From Marivirga salinae (GTDB taxonomy: Bacteria > Bacteroidota > Bacteroidia > Cytophagales > Cyclobacteriaceae): a stretch of 64,000 bases of DNA. The position numbers were made by a program, and so were the translations under genes. Shown here one piece after another: positions 45,941-56,564 of the stretch. The notes under the pieces were generated by a model that did no database searches, was not told where the DNA came from, and saw only the letters and a list, made by a program, of their open reading frames with translations. The stretch spans positions 2,728,001-2,792,000 of the forward strand of contig NZ_CP129971.1 in the NCBI RefSeq assembly GCF_030503855.1, written 5' to 3'. Position 1 is the stretch's first letter, and each line of letters begins with the position of its first letter.

Positions 45941-46714
45941 CTAGAACAAGCCCAGTTGTTCCCCAAATTCATGCTTTTCAATAATATCTGCGGATTGGGT
46001 TTTATTTTTCTTACCTCTAATAGTTTTTACAGGCCATGCTTGCATTAATTTCTCATCAAATGGCTGAATGAGTGCTTTCACTTGTTCTTCGCTAATTTTA
46101 TCTTCAATCATCATTAACCATTCTGATTCCAACTCTTCAGGAAGAATTAAAGGCATTCTAGCTTCTTTCAATTTTGGATTGTTATGAATTTCTGCCATTA
46201 AAGAATTAGCCTTAGTGGTCACAATGCTTGCGGTGGATATTTTCTTTCCATTTTCAGGATTTTCCCAATCTTCCCAAATCCCTGCTAAACTGATAGGAGA
46301 TTGATCTTTTAAGCTAATGAAATAGGGTATTTGTTGTTTTTGTTTGTGGTGGTGTTCAAAAAAACCATCTACCATAATGATACATCTTCTATCCGCTGCA
46401 GCTTTTCTAAAAGCAGGCTTTTCAAATAGGGTTTCACCTCTGGCATTGATTGTTTTATTGTGGATTTCGTTTGCTTGCTTGTCATCTTTTGTCCAAGATG
46501 GTATCAAGCCCCATTGAATCAAACTAATCGCCTCTGGATTTTCATTTGTTATAATCGGCAGTTTAGGATGCTCAAAACCTGTGACATGAAAAATAGGCTT
46601 GATGGGTTCTCCTTTTTCATTAAATAGATCTTCTAAAGCACTCATATCCTTATCAGGATGGCGCTTTGCATATTTCTTTTTCTTTTGGGTTAAATAACTG
46701 ACATCATAACACAT
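45941..46714 (-). CDS. SOS response-associated peptidase (SRAP/HMCES-like)
   Basis: Protein that shields abasic sites in single-stranded DNA by forming a thiazolidine bond with its N-terminal cysteine. The chain of 257 residues starts MCYD, so Cys2 becomes N-terminal after Met removal. The other active-site residues appear as Asn90 (NARGET), Glu120 (DGFFEH) and His177 (EIHNN). The motif ARMPLIL is also present. All positions agree with the family. Its neighbour is a divergent MscS gene. Confidence 0.93.
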   Translation of the reverse strand: MCYDVSYLTQKKKKYAKRHPDKDMSALEDLFNEKGEPIKPIFHVTGFEHPKLPIITNENPEAISLIQWGLIPSWTKDDKQANEIHNKTINARGETLFEKPAFRKAAADRRCIIMVDGFFEHHHKQKQQIPYFISLKDQSPISLAGIWEDWENPENGKKISTASIVTTKANSLMAEIHNNPKLKEARMPLILPEELESEWLMMIEDKISEEQVKALIQPFDEKLMQAWPVKTIRGKKNKTQSADIIEKHEFGEQLGLF

Positions 46715-46798
46715 ATTCTAATGATAAGAATTTATTTTGGTTTTAAGGAAATAAATAAGAACTTAAGCACTATTATTTAAAAATAAGCCTACCTAAAA

Positions 46799-47734
46799 AT
46801 GCAGAATAATAAAATTGATTCAGTTAAAAATGAATTAGCAAAACCTATAGAAGCCATCACAACTAAACTGGATACATGGATGGAAATGTTAGTGGAAATG
46901 ATTCCCAACATGTTATTATCCATTATTTTATTCATCATTTTCATCGTTCTAGCTCGCTTGGTTAGAAAATTATTTATTAAGGTATTTCAAAAATCCTCTG
47001 ATAATAAAGCACTCCAAAACCTATTCGCCACCATTATCCATTATTCCATGATTGGCATAGGGTTGTTCATTATTCTAGATCTTCTTAATTTAGACAAAGC
47101 GGTCACTTCACTATTAGCGGGAGTAGGGGTAATCGGTTTGGCTTTAGGTTTTGCATTCCAAGATATAGCTGCAAATTTTGTTTCAGGGGTTATTTTGGCA
47201 TTTAGAAAGCCTTTTTTGATAGATGATGTGGTTCAAGTAGGAGATTTGATGGGAATTGTCAATCGAACCAATCTACGTGTTACAGTTATTAGAACATATC
47301 AAGGGCAAGAAGTTTACGTCCCTAATAAAGACGTTTTATCAAATGCTATAACCAACTATTCTATTTTAGGAGAAAGAAGAATTGATTTAGCTGTTGGGGT
47401 CTCTTATGGTGAGGATCTTCACAAAGTCCATGATTTAGTATTGGAAACGCTTAAGAATTTGGAAGGTGTTATCCGCCATGAAGATATGATATTTACATAT
47501 AAAGAATTTGGAGATAGCTCTATTAATTTTGAAATAAAATTTTGGATAAAATTCCCTGATAACCCCAGCTTTTTAGAAATGCGATCAAAAGCCATAATGG
47601 CTGTAAAAGATGCCTTCGATAAAGATGGGATCACAATACCTTTCCCAATCCGAACATTGGATTTTGGCATAAAAGGAGGTCAGAAATTATCTGAAATGAA
47701 TATTGGTCCAAATAATAGTTTAAGCAGTAAATGA
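46799..47734 (+). CDS. Small-conductance mechanosensitive channel (MscS family)
   Basis: Inner-membrane pressure-release channel of 311 residues. Three helices are visible (about 33-58, 75-98, 105-130); the pore helix TM3 is rich in Gly/Ala (GVGVIGLALGFAFQD) followed by IAANFVSGVILAFRKPFLID. The beta domain has VPNKDVLSNAITNYS and the C-terminal alpha/beta part follows. It fits MscS in size and order. It acts in osmotic down-shock, possibly balancing the osmolyte importer, though the genes are far apart. Confidence 0.92.
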   Translation: MQNNKIDSVKNELAKPIEAITTKLDTWMEMLVEMIPNMLLSIILFIIFIVLARLVRKLFIKVFQKSSDNKALQNLFATIIHYSMIGIGLFIILDLLNLDKAVTSLLAGVGVIGLALGFAFQDIAANFVSGVILAFRKPFLIDDVVQVGDLMGIVNRTNLRVTVIRTYQGQEVYVPNKDVLSNAITNYSILGERRIDLAVGVSYGEDLHKVHDLVLETLKNLEGVIRHEDMIFTYKEFGDSSINFEIKFWIKFPDNPSFLEMRSKAIMAVKDAFDKDGITIPFPIRTLDFGIKGGQKLSEMNIGPNNSLSSK

Positions 47735-47765
47735 TTTTTTAGTAGACTAAAATAATGTTTTTAAA

Positions 47766-48197
47766 ATGAAGAATATATTCAAAGTTCTATTATTGCTAAG
47801 CATTTTATCCTTTATCTTATCTTGTCAGAAATCTGATAATAAGGTGAACAGCACTGAAGTTCAATCAACTAAGTGTATGCTTCAGCATAATGTCTATTTC
47901 TATTTGCAGGATAGTATTAGCAATGCAGAAATTAAGGAATTTGAAGCTGGACTCAAAAAACTTCTTTCAATCGATGTAATTTATCAATCTGAAGCGGGCA
48001 TGACAGGTACTACCAAATCAAGAGAAGTCACAGATCATGAGTTTGATTATTCACTTTTTATCTGGTTCAAAACCATGGAAGATTATGAAGTTTATGCTGA
48101 GCACCCCGATCATATGGAATTTATAGATGACTTTAAGCATTTATGGTCAGACGTTAAAGTTTATGATTCCGAAATCATTGAAATTGGTGCTGAATAA
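47766..48197 (+). CDS. Dabb-domain lipoprotein
   Basis: Exported lipoprotein of 143 residues: signal peptide with lipobox LSCQ at about residues 18-21, then a ferredoxin-like Dabb (stress-responsive alpha/beta barrel) domain with MLQHNVYFYLQDSISN at about 39-54, YSLFIWFKTMEDYEVYAEHP and HMEFIDDF. In other organisms Dabb domains dimerise; role here unknown. It follows the MscS gene by 31 bases and may be transcribed with it. Confidence 0.82.
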   Translation: MKNIFKVLLLLSILSFILSCQKSDNKVNSTEVQSTKCMLQHNVYFYLQDSISNAEIKEFEAGLKKLLSIDVIYQSEAGMTGTTKSREVTDHEFDYSLFIWFKTMEDYEVYAEHPDHMEFIDDFKHLWSDVKVYDSEIIEIGAE

Positions 48198-48219
48198 GAT
48201 TCCTAACCTTTAAATTGAA

Positions 48220-48642
48220 TCAAATTTTTTCTAAAATTATAGAATTTTGGTAGTCACGCTTTTTTAGAAAATCCTTAATTGGATTAAATTCTAACGGTTT
48301 TTCCATATACATGTCTGCCTTATTTTTTAGCGCAAACTCTTTGTCATAGTCGCAACTAGAAGAAGTTAAGATGATGACTGGAATATCCTTTAAATCAGGA
48401 GTGCTTTTTACTTCTACCAAAACTGCAAAACCATTACTTTTGGGTAAATTTATATCTAATAAGATAATGTCAGGCTTTTCAGCAAAATGAAAAGGACCTA
48501 TCTTGTTTAAATACATGAGTGCTTCTTCTGCACTACTTACAGAATTAAGAATATTCAAACCACTTTCTTGATTTAAAATCTCTTGAGTAATTAGAATATC
48601 AGCTTCATTATCTTCAACGAGTAAAATGTTTAAAGTATCCAT
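48220..48642 (-). CDS. Response regulator, receiver domain only
   Basis: Single-domain CheY-like protein of 140 residues. The phosphoacceptor is Asp63 in IILLDINLPKSNG, the acidic pocket Glu10/Asp11 in LLVEDNEADI, the switch threonine lies in VIILTSSS and the lysine in MEKPLEFNP. There is no output domain, so it passes the signal to another protein, as in rcp1-type regulators. No histidine kinase is in the window. Confidence 0.9.
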   Translation of the reverse strand: MDTLNILLVEDNEADILITQEILNQESGLNILNSVSSAEEALMYLNKIGPFHFAEKPDIILLDINLPKSNGFAVLVEVKSTPDLKDIPVIILTSSSCDYDKEFALKNKADMYMEKPLEFNPIKDFLKKRDYQNSIILEKI

Positions 48643-49082
48643 AACCTTTACATTTAATAAAAGTAGGCTTACTGATGATGCTACTAATTGATAAAAAAGA
48701 TGGATGATGATGAAAGCTATACAAACTTACTACTATTCACGTTTAGTACTATATAAAGATGCGTGTTTTCGATGAACGAAAGCTAATAATAGATTGGATA
48801 CAAAATTGAAGCTATATGATTTTAAATATTCTTACAATATGTCAAATTAAAGCTATTTATGTATCTGAGTATAATTACTTATTATATTTAAGTGATATAC
48901 TTAAATCTATTTTAAGTGAATTTCATAATTAAGTAGAAATTGTATTTAAATAATTTTTAACAATTTGTTTTTCGACCATTTAAAATGGTTTGATTTAGTC
49001 TTATTCCCAATCTTCTAAACACTAAATCTTTTAAGCTTTAGCTGAATATCAGTATAAATTATGTTTTAAGTGTTTTAACATA

Positions 49083-49115
49083 AAAAAACCCAAGCCTCTC
49101 AGCTCGGGTTTTGAA
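49083..49115 (-). terminator. Terminator after the PaaN-like gene
   Basis: On the minus strand AAAACCCGAGC, a short loop and GCTTGGGTTTTTTT form a strong hairpin with a T run. The remainder of 48643-49133 is AT-rich and shows nothing recognisable. Confidence 0.85.
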
Positions 49116-49133
49116 TACCTATCTATTTATATT

Positions 49134-50801
49134 TTACCCTTCAGCAGGCTCTCTGAAACCTACCCAAGTAAATCTTTTTATCACATATTCAGGATTAGTC
49201 AAAGATGCGTTTCCAGCAGGATTACCACCTGTAACGTGGAAATCTGAGAAACCAGCATTTTGATTTACGTGAATAGCACCTGTTAAATTAAAACTAACTG
49301 AAGTAGCGGCCATTCCCATTTTATCCATAATCAGATTTTTGATAGTTTCATCTGTAGTATAAGCTGCACATGAAATTGCTCCATGATTTTCAGCTAAACT
49401 AGATGCTAAATCTACTGATTGATTGGTGTCTTTAGTTTTGATTAATAAAACTACAGGGCCGAACAATTCATTGGTGAATTTATCTTCATCAGAAGCACTC
49501 ATTTCCACCACAATTGGAGTTGCAGTCCTTGCCTTATCGAACATTGGGTTTTCAATTGTTCTGCTCTCCAGCCATACTTTTCCACCTAATTTCTTAGCTT
49601 CTTCCGTATGGCTTAAAGTATTAGCATTTTGTATTGCTCCCAACACAAATGGTCCTGCTTTAGGATTATCAACTAATCCATTGATGTTATCAGCTAATTT
49701 TTGTGCAAAATCTTCGAAACTTACTTTTCCATCAGGAGTGTTGATACCACCTTCAGGAATAAAGAAGTTTTGCGGGCAGGTACACATCTGACCCGAATAC
49801 AAACAAACTGAAAAAGCTAAATTTTGAGCTACCTTATCTATGTTTTCTGCAGAATCAAGAATTACAGAATTCACTCCAGTTTTTTCTGTGAAAACAATTT
49901 TACCATCTAAACCTTCCAAATAATCTCCAAATGCTGAGCTTCCGGTATAATCAATTAATTTGATTGCTTTATTTTCTGCTAAATCTTTTGTGATCATTTT
50001 ATCATAGGTATCAGGAGCCAATTGACAAACATTAGGGTCAATTCCGTTTTCCTTTAATACTTTCTGAATTTCAGCTACCACTATAGCCATTGGCAAGATT
50101 GCACCTGGATGTGGTTTAACAATGCAAGGATTTCCTGTGATTAGTGAAGCATACAATCCTGGAACTGAATTCCAAGTAGGGAAGGTGCTACAACCTATCA
50201 CCATGCTTAATCCTTTTGGCATTGGTTTCCAGCTTTTATTCAATTGTACATTGAATTTGCCCATAGGCTTATCCCAGAATTTCTTTTCTGGGAATCTTTT
50301 CAATTCATCATATCCAAAAGCAACGGCTTCCATCGCACGATCTGCAGCATGAGGACCTGATGCCTGAAAAGCCATCATATAACCTTGTCCGGTTGTATGC
50401 ATGGTGGCATAAGCATTTTCAAAGAAACGCTCCTTAAATCTATCTAAACTTTCTACTAAAATAGCCGCTCGGTCATCAATAGAGGTGTTTCTCCATTGCG
50501 TCCAGGCTTTTTGGCTTCTGTCAATCAAAGTTTCTGCACTAAATGCAGGGTATAAAATCCCTAATGGTTTTTGTAAATAAGGAGATTCTTCCTGACCCAC
50601 CCATGCTTCAGGGTCAGTTTGCAATAAATCCTCAAATTTCTTATCTAAACTTGCTTTGAATTTGTCCTGACCATCTTTATCGGCAGTTTCTCCGTAAATT
50701 TTGGGTGATGGATGCTCAGGGTATTGCGCATAAAAAGAGCGATCATGAACAGCATCTATTGCCTTTTTTAAAGTGTCTTTGTGCTTTTCGTATAAACTCA
50801 T
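49134..50801 (-). CDS. paaN: PaaN-like aldehyde dehydrogenase
   Basis: Aldehyde-dehydrogenase-fold protein of 555 residues that resembles phenylacetic acid degradation protein PaaN. I start at MSLYEKHKDTLKKAIDAVHD because PaaN proteins begin there; an upstream ATG adds only a random-looking leader. The NAD-fold ALDH core has VIGCSTFPTWNSVPGLYASL, VFTEKTGVNS and the catalytic Cys340 in SGQMCTCPQN. No paaABCDE genes are nearby, so it may serve another acyl-CoA or aldehyde step. It has its own terminator. Confidence 0.85.
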   Translation of the reverse strand: MSLYEKHKDTLKKAIDAVHDRSFYAQYPEHPSPKIYGETADKDGQDKFKASLDKKFEDLLQTDPEAWVGQEESPYLQKPLGILYPAFSAETLIDRSQKAWTQWRNTSIDDRAAILVESLDRFKERFFENAYATMHTTGQGYMMAFQASGPHAADRAMEAVAFGYDELKRFPEKKFWDKPMGKFNVQLNKSWKPMPKGLSMVIGCSTFPTWNSVPGLYASLITGNPCIVKPHPGAILPMAIVVAEIQKVLKENGIDPNVCQLAPDTYDKMITKDLAENKAIKLIDYTGSSAFGDYLEGLDGKIVFTEKTGVNSVILDSAENIDKVAQNLAFSVCLYSGQMCTCPQNFFIPEGGINTPDGKVSFEDFAQKLADNINGLVDNPKAGPFVLGAIQNANTLSHTEEAKKLGGKVWLESRTIENPMFDKARTATPIVVEMSASDEDKFTNELFGPVVLLIKTKDTNQSVDLASSLAENHGAISCAAYTTDETIKNLIMDKMGMAATSVSFNLTGAIHVNQNAGFSDFHVTGGNPAGNASLTNPEYVIKRFTWVGFREPAEG

Positions 50802-50928
50802 GGATATTATTTTTAAATTTGTGTTATATTCTTTAAAGCCTAAATATACATTTAAGATTTGAAGCAAGAAAATGCTTTTCTGTAAGAGGAAAAAAAATTA
50901 GAAAAAACAACACCTTAAAAGTTAACCT

Positions 50929-53900
50929 ATGAAGTACATTTTAACACTCTTGCTGAGTATTTTTATTTTTCAGCAAAGTTTAGCTCAAGATTATGTCCCA
51001 GGGCTAATTGTAGTGAAACTAAAGGATGAAGATCAAACAAATAGAAAAAAATCATCGAACACATTAAGTTTAGACCTTTTAGAAAAGGATAGTAAAGTTA
51101 AAAATATCCAATATCTGGGAAAGAAAAGTGGATTTTTTCAAAGAAAGCAAGAGAAAAGTCGATTAGATAATATCTACAAACTGGATATCAAAAAGGATAT
51201 CTCCGAGGAAGACTATATAAAATATATCAACAGCTTTGATAATATTGAATATGCAGAGCGATATCCGAATGTAAAACCACTCTACGTTCCCAATGACCCG
51301 GAAGCTCAATTTGGTCGGGAGCAATTTCATTTAGCTCAGATTAATGTTTATGACGCATGGAATGTTACACAAGGGAATGAAGATATTATTATAGGAGTTA
51401 TTGATACCGGAGCAGATTTAGACCATGAAGATTTAGTAGGGAATTTGTATTTGAATGTCGATGATTCTGAAGATGGAGTAGATAATGATAATGATGGTTA
51501 TATAGATAATTATTATGGTTGGGATTTTGCCGATAATGATAATTCTCCTGAAGCGGATGGCAGTACCCACGGAACAGGTGTGACTGGCATTGCAGCTGCT
51601 GCTACTGATAATAATACTGGAATAGCAGGTATCGGTTTTAACACCAAATTTATGCCGATTAAAATATTTCAGACTGAGAGTAATTTTTCTCGAAATAGTT
51701 ATGAAGCCATAATCTATGCGGCTGATCAAGGTTGTGATGTCATTAATCTTTCTTGGGGGAGTTCAGGTAGATATTCACAGTTTGCCCAAGATATTATCAA
51801 TTATGCAGCACTCGAAAAGGATGCAGTGATTGTTGCTGCGGCAGGTAATACAAATGCAGAACTTGATTTTTTTCCAGCATCCTATGATAATGTCCTTTCT
51901 GTAGGTTTTGTAAATGCTGATGATAGTCGAAATTCTAATGCCACTTATAGTGATTTTATTGATTTGGTAGCCCCAGGCTCAGGAATTTATTCTACTGAAA
52001 ATAATGATACTTATGCCACTGATGGTGGTTCATCTTATGCTGCCCCTATGGTTGCTGGAGCTGCTGCTTTGGTTCGATCAGTTTTTCCCGAATGGAATGC
52101 ACTTCAAGTTATGGAGCAATTAAGAGTAAGCACTGATGATATTAATGATGTAGCTAATAATAGCAATTTTCAATATAAATTTGGGAAAGGTAGATTGAAT
52201 GTTTTCAAGGCTTTAGCTGATTATGAAACTCCAGCTATCCGTATCTCAAATGTAAATTATACAAATGGATTAGATGAGGCAGCATATTTTGGTGATACCT
52301 TAGATATCACGATTGAATTCACTAATTTCTTAGAAGCAGCTGAAAATATAAGTGTGAGTTTAACTTCATCTAGTCCTTATGTGAATATTTTACAAGGTGA
52401 TTTCGAAATTCCTGCTTTAGGCACATCCCAAAAAATCACGAATGAAAACAACAGTTTTAAAGTAGTGCTTTCGGAAGATTTACCAGAAGATGAAGCCTTG
52501 AATTTCAGAATCTTATTTGAAGGCGAATTTTATAATGATTACCAATCCTTTCAAATTCAAAGCAGTCCTAAAATAAGGCTATTTGAATACAATGGGTGGG
52601 AATTTGGCTTTACGGCCACTGGTAATTTAGGAAGAAGTTATGCTACTCCATTTTCAAATTATGCAGTCACTTTTGATGGTAAAAGATTGATAGACCATAT
52701 GGGATTGATTTTATCCGTAGGAGAGGATAGCCTAAGAAGAAACACCTTGGTCAACCCGAACTCATTTCAATATTTGGAAGAATTTCAAAGCACAGAATCC
52801 TTAAAAAGATATGATGATATCACAGCTGATTTTGATGTGAGAAGTGTTTTTAAAGAACAGGATACTATTTCTAATCCACTGAATATTTATATCGATCAAC
52901 GCTTTTTAGGTTGGGATGATGAAAGCAACATTTTAATTCATCAATATCAATTACAAAATAGGAGTAAAGCAAACTATGATTCAGTTTATTTTGCCCTTTT
53001 TACAGATTATGCTTTGTCTGATAAAATTGATAATAAATTAAATTATGATAGTGCCTATCAGCTTTCTTATGCATTCAATGAAGCTGAAAATGAGTATGTA
53101 GGATTGGGCTTTATTGGAAATCAGGATTCAATATTTTACGCCTTCGATTTGGCTGAAGAAAACGGACACATCAGCGATCTGGAAAATGATAGTCTTAGGC
53201 AAAACGTTATTCAAAATGCTTTGCAAAATCCATTCTCTCAAAGACAAGCCGGAGAATTGGCCGGAGGAAATAATGTAGGAGGATTACATGGATTAATGAT
53301 TTCTGAATTTCCTGCTGCAAGCACACAATCCTTTTCTTTCGCACTATTAAGAGCTAATAGTTTAGCGGAATTGCAGGCACTAATCGAAAAAGCACGAGAA
53401 AAAGATTCTTTATCAGCATTAAAGCCACCATTTGGAAAGCAAATATTGATTTGTCGTGATGATACGCCTGTAATTGAAGCGCAGGATGGGTATTCACTTA
53501 AAGTTTATGCTTCTCCTTCAGTTGATACCACTTTATATGAAGGAACTGCTTTTGAAACAGGTACTATTAGCAATGATTCAGTATTTTATATATCAGAAAT
53601 TGACACTTCCGGTATTAGCTCAATTAGAAAGCGATGGATTTTGAGTATTACTAAACCTAATGCAGCTTTTATGGTTCCTGATGGACCACTATTACTGGAA
53701 CCTGAAATTGATAATGTTTTCAGATTTATGGATGAGAGTAATAAGGCTGTAAGTTGGGATTGGAGCTTTAGTAATGGTTTTACATCCACTAATCAAAATC
53801 CTAATATCACCATAGAAGAAGCGGGAGATTATGAAGTGGAATTAATTGTCAGTAATACTTTTGGATGCAAGGATACGTTGATTCAAAGTTTTCAGGCAGT

Positions 53901-55134
53901 TATGAGGTCACCTAAACCTCAAATAACCAATCAAGAAGTTTGTAAAAATGAAAGCCTGAGTTTGAATGATCCAACAATAGATGAAATTACGGTTTATGCC
54001 GATAGTTTAATGAATAATAAGCTTTTTACAGGGGCTGAATTTGTGGTTGAAGAATTAGATCAGGATACAGTTTTCTTTTTACGAAATGAGACAGGAGAAT
54101 ATCCATCAACATTAGTGGAAGTGGAAGTTTCAATTATTCCTATTGCTGCCAAAATGGAAGTAAGTCTTGATTTAAATTCATCAAATGAAGAATTGCAAGG
54201 AGTTGCCATAAGCAATAGTGAATATGCCACAAACTTGATTTGGATGATGGGTAATGATACCCTAGGAACTGAAAATGAAATCTATTTCAATTTAAAAGAT
54301 TTGAATGATCGGCAGTTGAAATTAATGGCTATTTCAGAATACGGATGTATTGATTCAACTGTATTTGAAACAACTAAAAGCGAAATTCCTGAATTTGATG
54401 ATTATTATTTATGCCAAAGCCAATCAGTAAATTTATCAGCTTTGAATACGGATGCTGTTTACTATTTTACAGATGAAAATCTGAGTGAATTTATAGGGAA
54501 AGGTTCTAATGTTACTGTTTCGGCAGTCAGCGAAGATATGACTGTTTATGCAGTAAATGTAGAAAACATTGAGCCTTCGGATATAGTTGAAGTACCCATA
54601 TTTGTTAGTAATCTATCGGCTGATTTTAATGCCTCTCACGATACTATCAATTTGGCTTTCGAGCAAAATATCATACTTGAAGCATTATCTGAGTCTGGAA
54701 CAGAATGGACTTGGCACTTAAATGGAAACGAAATAGGAAATAGTAAAAATCTACAACACGAGATCGGTAAAGCAGGCGTGTTTACTGTTGAATTATTGGT
54801 TTCTGATTCATTAGGCTGTAGCGCACAATCTCAACAAGAAGTTGTGGTTTTTAATGATCCATTACTGGGTACTAAAAATGAATTGAAATCCTATTTTTCA
54901 ATATTTCCTAATCCAGCTGATAAAATGATTCATTTAACTGGTGATGGTCAATTTAAATATGATAGCTATTCTATAATTGATACCAAGGGAAAAGAATTGA
55001 TGAAAGGGGAAAATGATAAACCCATCATTCAAACTGAAATTATTGATGTGTCAGAATTAAAAGAAGGACCATATTATTTAATCATAAGAAAAGGTAAACA
55101 AGAAGGGTCCTTTTTATTTGTAATAAGACGTTAA
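50929..55134 (+). CDS. Subtilisin-like T9SS-exported protease
   Basis: Secreted serine protease of 1401 residues. Signal peptide ending QSLAQ; an I9-like propeptide (PGLIVVKLKDEDQTNRK) to about 135; S8 catalytic domain with Asp159 (VIDTGADLDHED), His214 (GSTHGTG) and Ser369 (GGSSYAAPM). Residues about 430-520 hold a CARDB-like sheet, 545-790 an uncharacterised beta region, two PKD-like modules lie about 905-1000 and 1225-1305, and the last 80 residues from YFSIFPNPADKMIHL are a type A T9SS sorting domain. Triad and sorting domain are intact. Natural substrate unknown. Confidence 0.93.
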   Translation: MKYILTLLLSIFIFQQSLAQDYVPGLIVVKLKDEDQTNRKKSSNTLSLDLLEKDSKVKNIQYLGKKSGFFQRKQEKSRLDNIYKLDIKKDISEEDYIKYINSFDNIEYAERYPNVKPLYVPNDPEAQFGREQFHLAQINVYDAWNVTQGNEDIIIGVIDTGADLDHEDLVGNLYLNVDDSEDGVDNDNDGYIDNYYGWDFADNDNSPEADGSTHGTGVTGIAAAATDNNTGIAGIGFNTKFMPIKIFQTESNFSRNSYEAIIYAADQGCDVINLSWGSSGRYSQFAQDIINYAALEKDAVIVAAAGNTNAELDFFPASYDNVLSVGFVNADDSRNSNATYSDFIDLVAPGSGIYSTENNDTYATDGGSSYAAPMVAGAAALVRSVFPEWNALQVMEQLRVSTDDINDVANNSNFQYKFGKGRLNVFKALADYETPAIRISNVNYTNGLDEAAYFGDTLDITIEFTNFLEAAENISVSLTSSSPYVNILQGDFEIPALGTSQKITNENNSFKVVLSEDLPEDEALNFRILFEGEFYNDYQSFQIQSSPKIRLFEYNGWEFGFTATGNLGRSYATPFSNYAVTFDGKRLIDHMGLILSVGEDSLRRNTLVNPNSFQYLEEFQSTESLKRYDDITADFDVRSVFKEQDTISNPLNIYIDQRFLGWDDESNILIHQYQLQNRSKANYDSVYFALFTDYALSDKIDNKLNYDSAYQLSYAFNEAENEYVGLGFIGNQDSIFYAFDLAEENGHISDLENDSLRQNVIQNALQNPFSQRQAGELAGGNNVGGLHGLMISEFPAASTQSFSFALLRANSLAELQALIEKAREKDSLSALKPPFGKQILICRDDTPVIEAQDGYSLKVYASPSVDTTLYEGTAFETGTISNDSVFYISEIDTSGISSIRKRWILSITKPNAAFMVPDGPLLLEPEIDNVFRFMDESNKAVSWDWSFSNGFTSTNQNPNITIEEAGDYEVELIVSNTFGCKDTLIQSFQAVMRSPKPQITNQEVCKNESLSLNDPTIDEITVYADSLMNNKLFTGAEFVVEELDQDTVFFLRNETGEYPSTLVEVEVSIIPIAAKMEVSLDLNSSNEELQGVAISNSEYATNLIWMMGNDTLGTENEIYFNLKDLNDRQLKLMAISEYGCIDSTVFETTKSEIPEFDDYYLCQSQSVNLSALNTDAVYYFTDENLSEFIGKGSNVTVSAVSEDMTVYAVNVENIEPSDIVEVPIFVSNLSADFNASHDTINLAFEQNIILEALSESGTEWTWHLNGNEIGNSKNLQHEIGKAGVFTVELLVSDSLGCSAQSQQEVVVFNDPLLGTKNELKSYFSIFPNPADKMIHLTGDGQFKYDSYSIIDTKGKELMKGENDKPIIQTEIIDVSELKEGPYYLIIRKGKQEGSFLFVIRR

Positions 55135-55148
55135 GTAGTAAATAAATT

Positions 55149-56417
55149 ATGCGAGATATTTATGCAGAACTTATTTCCATAGGAGATGAGATATTGTACG
55201 GACAAACATTAGATACTAATTCACATTTCATAAGTGCTGAATTGGATAAGCTGGGCATTAGGGTGAAGAGAAAAGTAACCGTTGCGGATAACAGAGATTC
55301 CATGATGCGCGCTTTTAAAGAGGCGGAGGCCAATGCTGATCTTATCATTATAACAGGAGGACTTGGGCCAACCAAAGATGATTTAACTAAACTGCTTTTG
55401 GCTGAATACTTTGATTCAGGCATGAAACTTCATGAAGATATTCTAGAGGATTTGAGGGAAAGATTTGCTAAGAGAGGAAGGGAACTCAATGAATTAAACA
55501 AAGGGCAGGCTGAATTACCTGAAAAGTGTAAGCCAATTGAAAATAAATACGGCACTGCTCCTGGAATGTGGTTTGAGAAAAACGAAAAAGTTTTTATTTC
55601 CATGCCGGGTGTTCCTAAGGAAATGAAGTATATGATGGAAGATACCATCATTCCTAAATTCAAAGAAATTTATAAAACTCCGGTTCTTATCCATAAAATG
55701 GTGAAAACGGTTGGTATTCAGGAAAGTATATTGGCTGAAAGGTTAGAAGATTGGGAGGACAATCTGCCTAAAGAAATTAAATTAGCATATTTGCCTGGAT
55801 TAAATCAAGTGAAATTGAGATTGACCGCTTCAGGTGAAGATGAAAAGCATTTGCAAAAGCTGATTGACAAGGAAGTGGATAAGCTTTATGAGCAGGTAGG
55901 AAAATACATTTATGGTACGGACGACACCAATTTGCCAGCTAAAATAGGAGAGTTGCTTAAAGAAAAGAATTTGACTATTGCTTGTGCAGAAAGCTGCACA
56001 GGTGGATATATTGCACATTTAATTACTTCCAATGCAGGAAGCTCTGAATATTATCGTGGTGGAATAAATCCTTATCACAATGATTTAAAGATCAATATAC
56101 TAGGAGTAAAAAAAGAAACTATTGAGCAAAATGGTGCGGTAAGTGAGCAGACCGTAAAAGAAATGGCGGAAAGAGTTCGTGAACTTTTTGGCGCTGATAT
56201 TGGTATTTCTACCAGTGGAATTGCAGGTCCTGGAGGTGCAACTGATGAAAAACCAGTGGGTACTACCTGGGTAGCTTTGGCAGATGGAGAGAATACCCAA
56301 ACGAAATTGTATCATTTTCAGTTTGATAGGGAGAGTAATATCGAGATTACCTCTAATTCATTATTAAATTTGGTTCGACAAACTTTAAACTCAAAAGAAT
56401 TGAGAAAAAGTTTATAA
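55149..56417 (+). CDS. cinA: CinA-family protein
   Basis: Cytoplasmic protein of 422 residues: N-terminal molybdopterin-binding-like domain (AELISIGDEILYGQTLDTNS, ITGGLGPTKDDLTK) and C-terminal CinA/PncC domain with ACAESCTGGYIAHLI and SGIAGPGGATDEKPVG, which deamidates nicotinamide mononucleotide in characterised members. The usual VVAYSN stretch is INPYHN here, a conservative-looking variation. It starts 15 bases after the protease gene but is not obviously related in role. Confidence 0.94.
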   Translation: MRDIYAELISIGDEILYGQTLDTNSHFISAELDKLGIRVKRKVTVADNRDSMMRAFKEAEANADLIIITGGLGPTKDDLTKLLLAEYFDSGMKLHEDILEDLRERFAKRGRELNELNKGQAELPEKCKPIENKYGTAPGMWFEKNEKVFISMPGVPKEMKYMMEDTIIPKFKEIYKTPVLIHKMVKTVGIQESILAERLEDWEDNLPKEIKLAYLPGLNQVKLRLTASGEDEKHLQKLIDKEVDKLYEQVGKYIYGTDDTNLPAKIGELLKEKNLTIACAESCTGGYIAHLITSNAGSSEYYRGGINPYHNDLKINILGVKKETIEQNGAVSEQTVKEMAERVRELFGADIGISTSGIAGPGGATDEKPVGTTWVALADGENTQTKLYHFQFDRESNIEITSNSLLNLVRQTLNSKELRKSL

Positions 56418-56564
56418 ATGCTAATTTTGTACAAATTTGATTTGGTTTTACTATGGAAACTAAAACTGTCAAGTTTGATTAATTATAAAATAAAGGAAAA
56501 TGTCCTTTTGAAAATTGATTATATTTCAAAAAGTTTTTCATTTCAATAAACGACTAATTATTAC

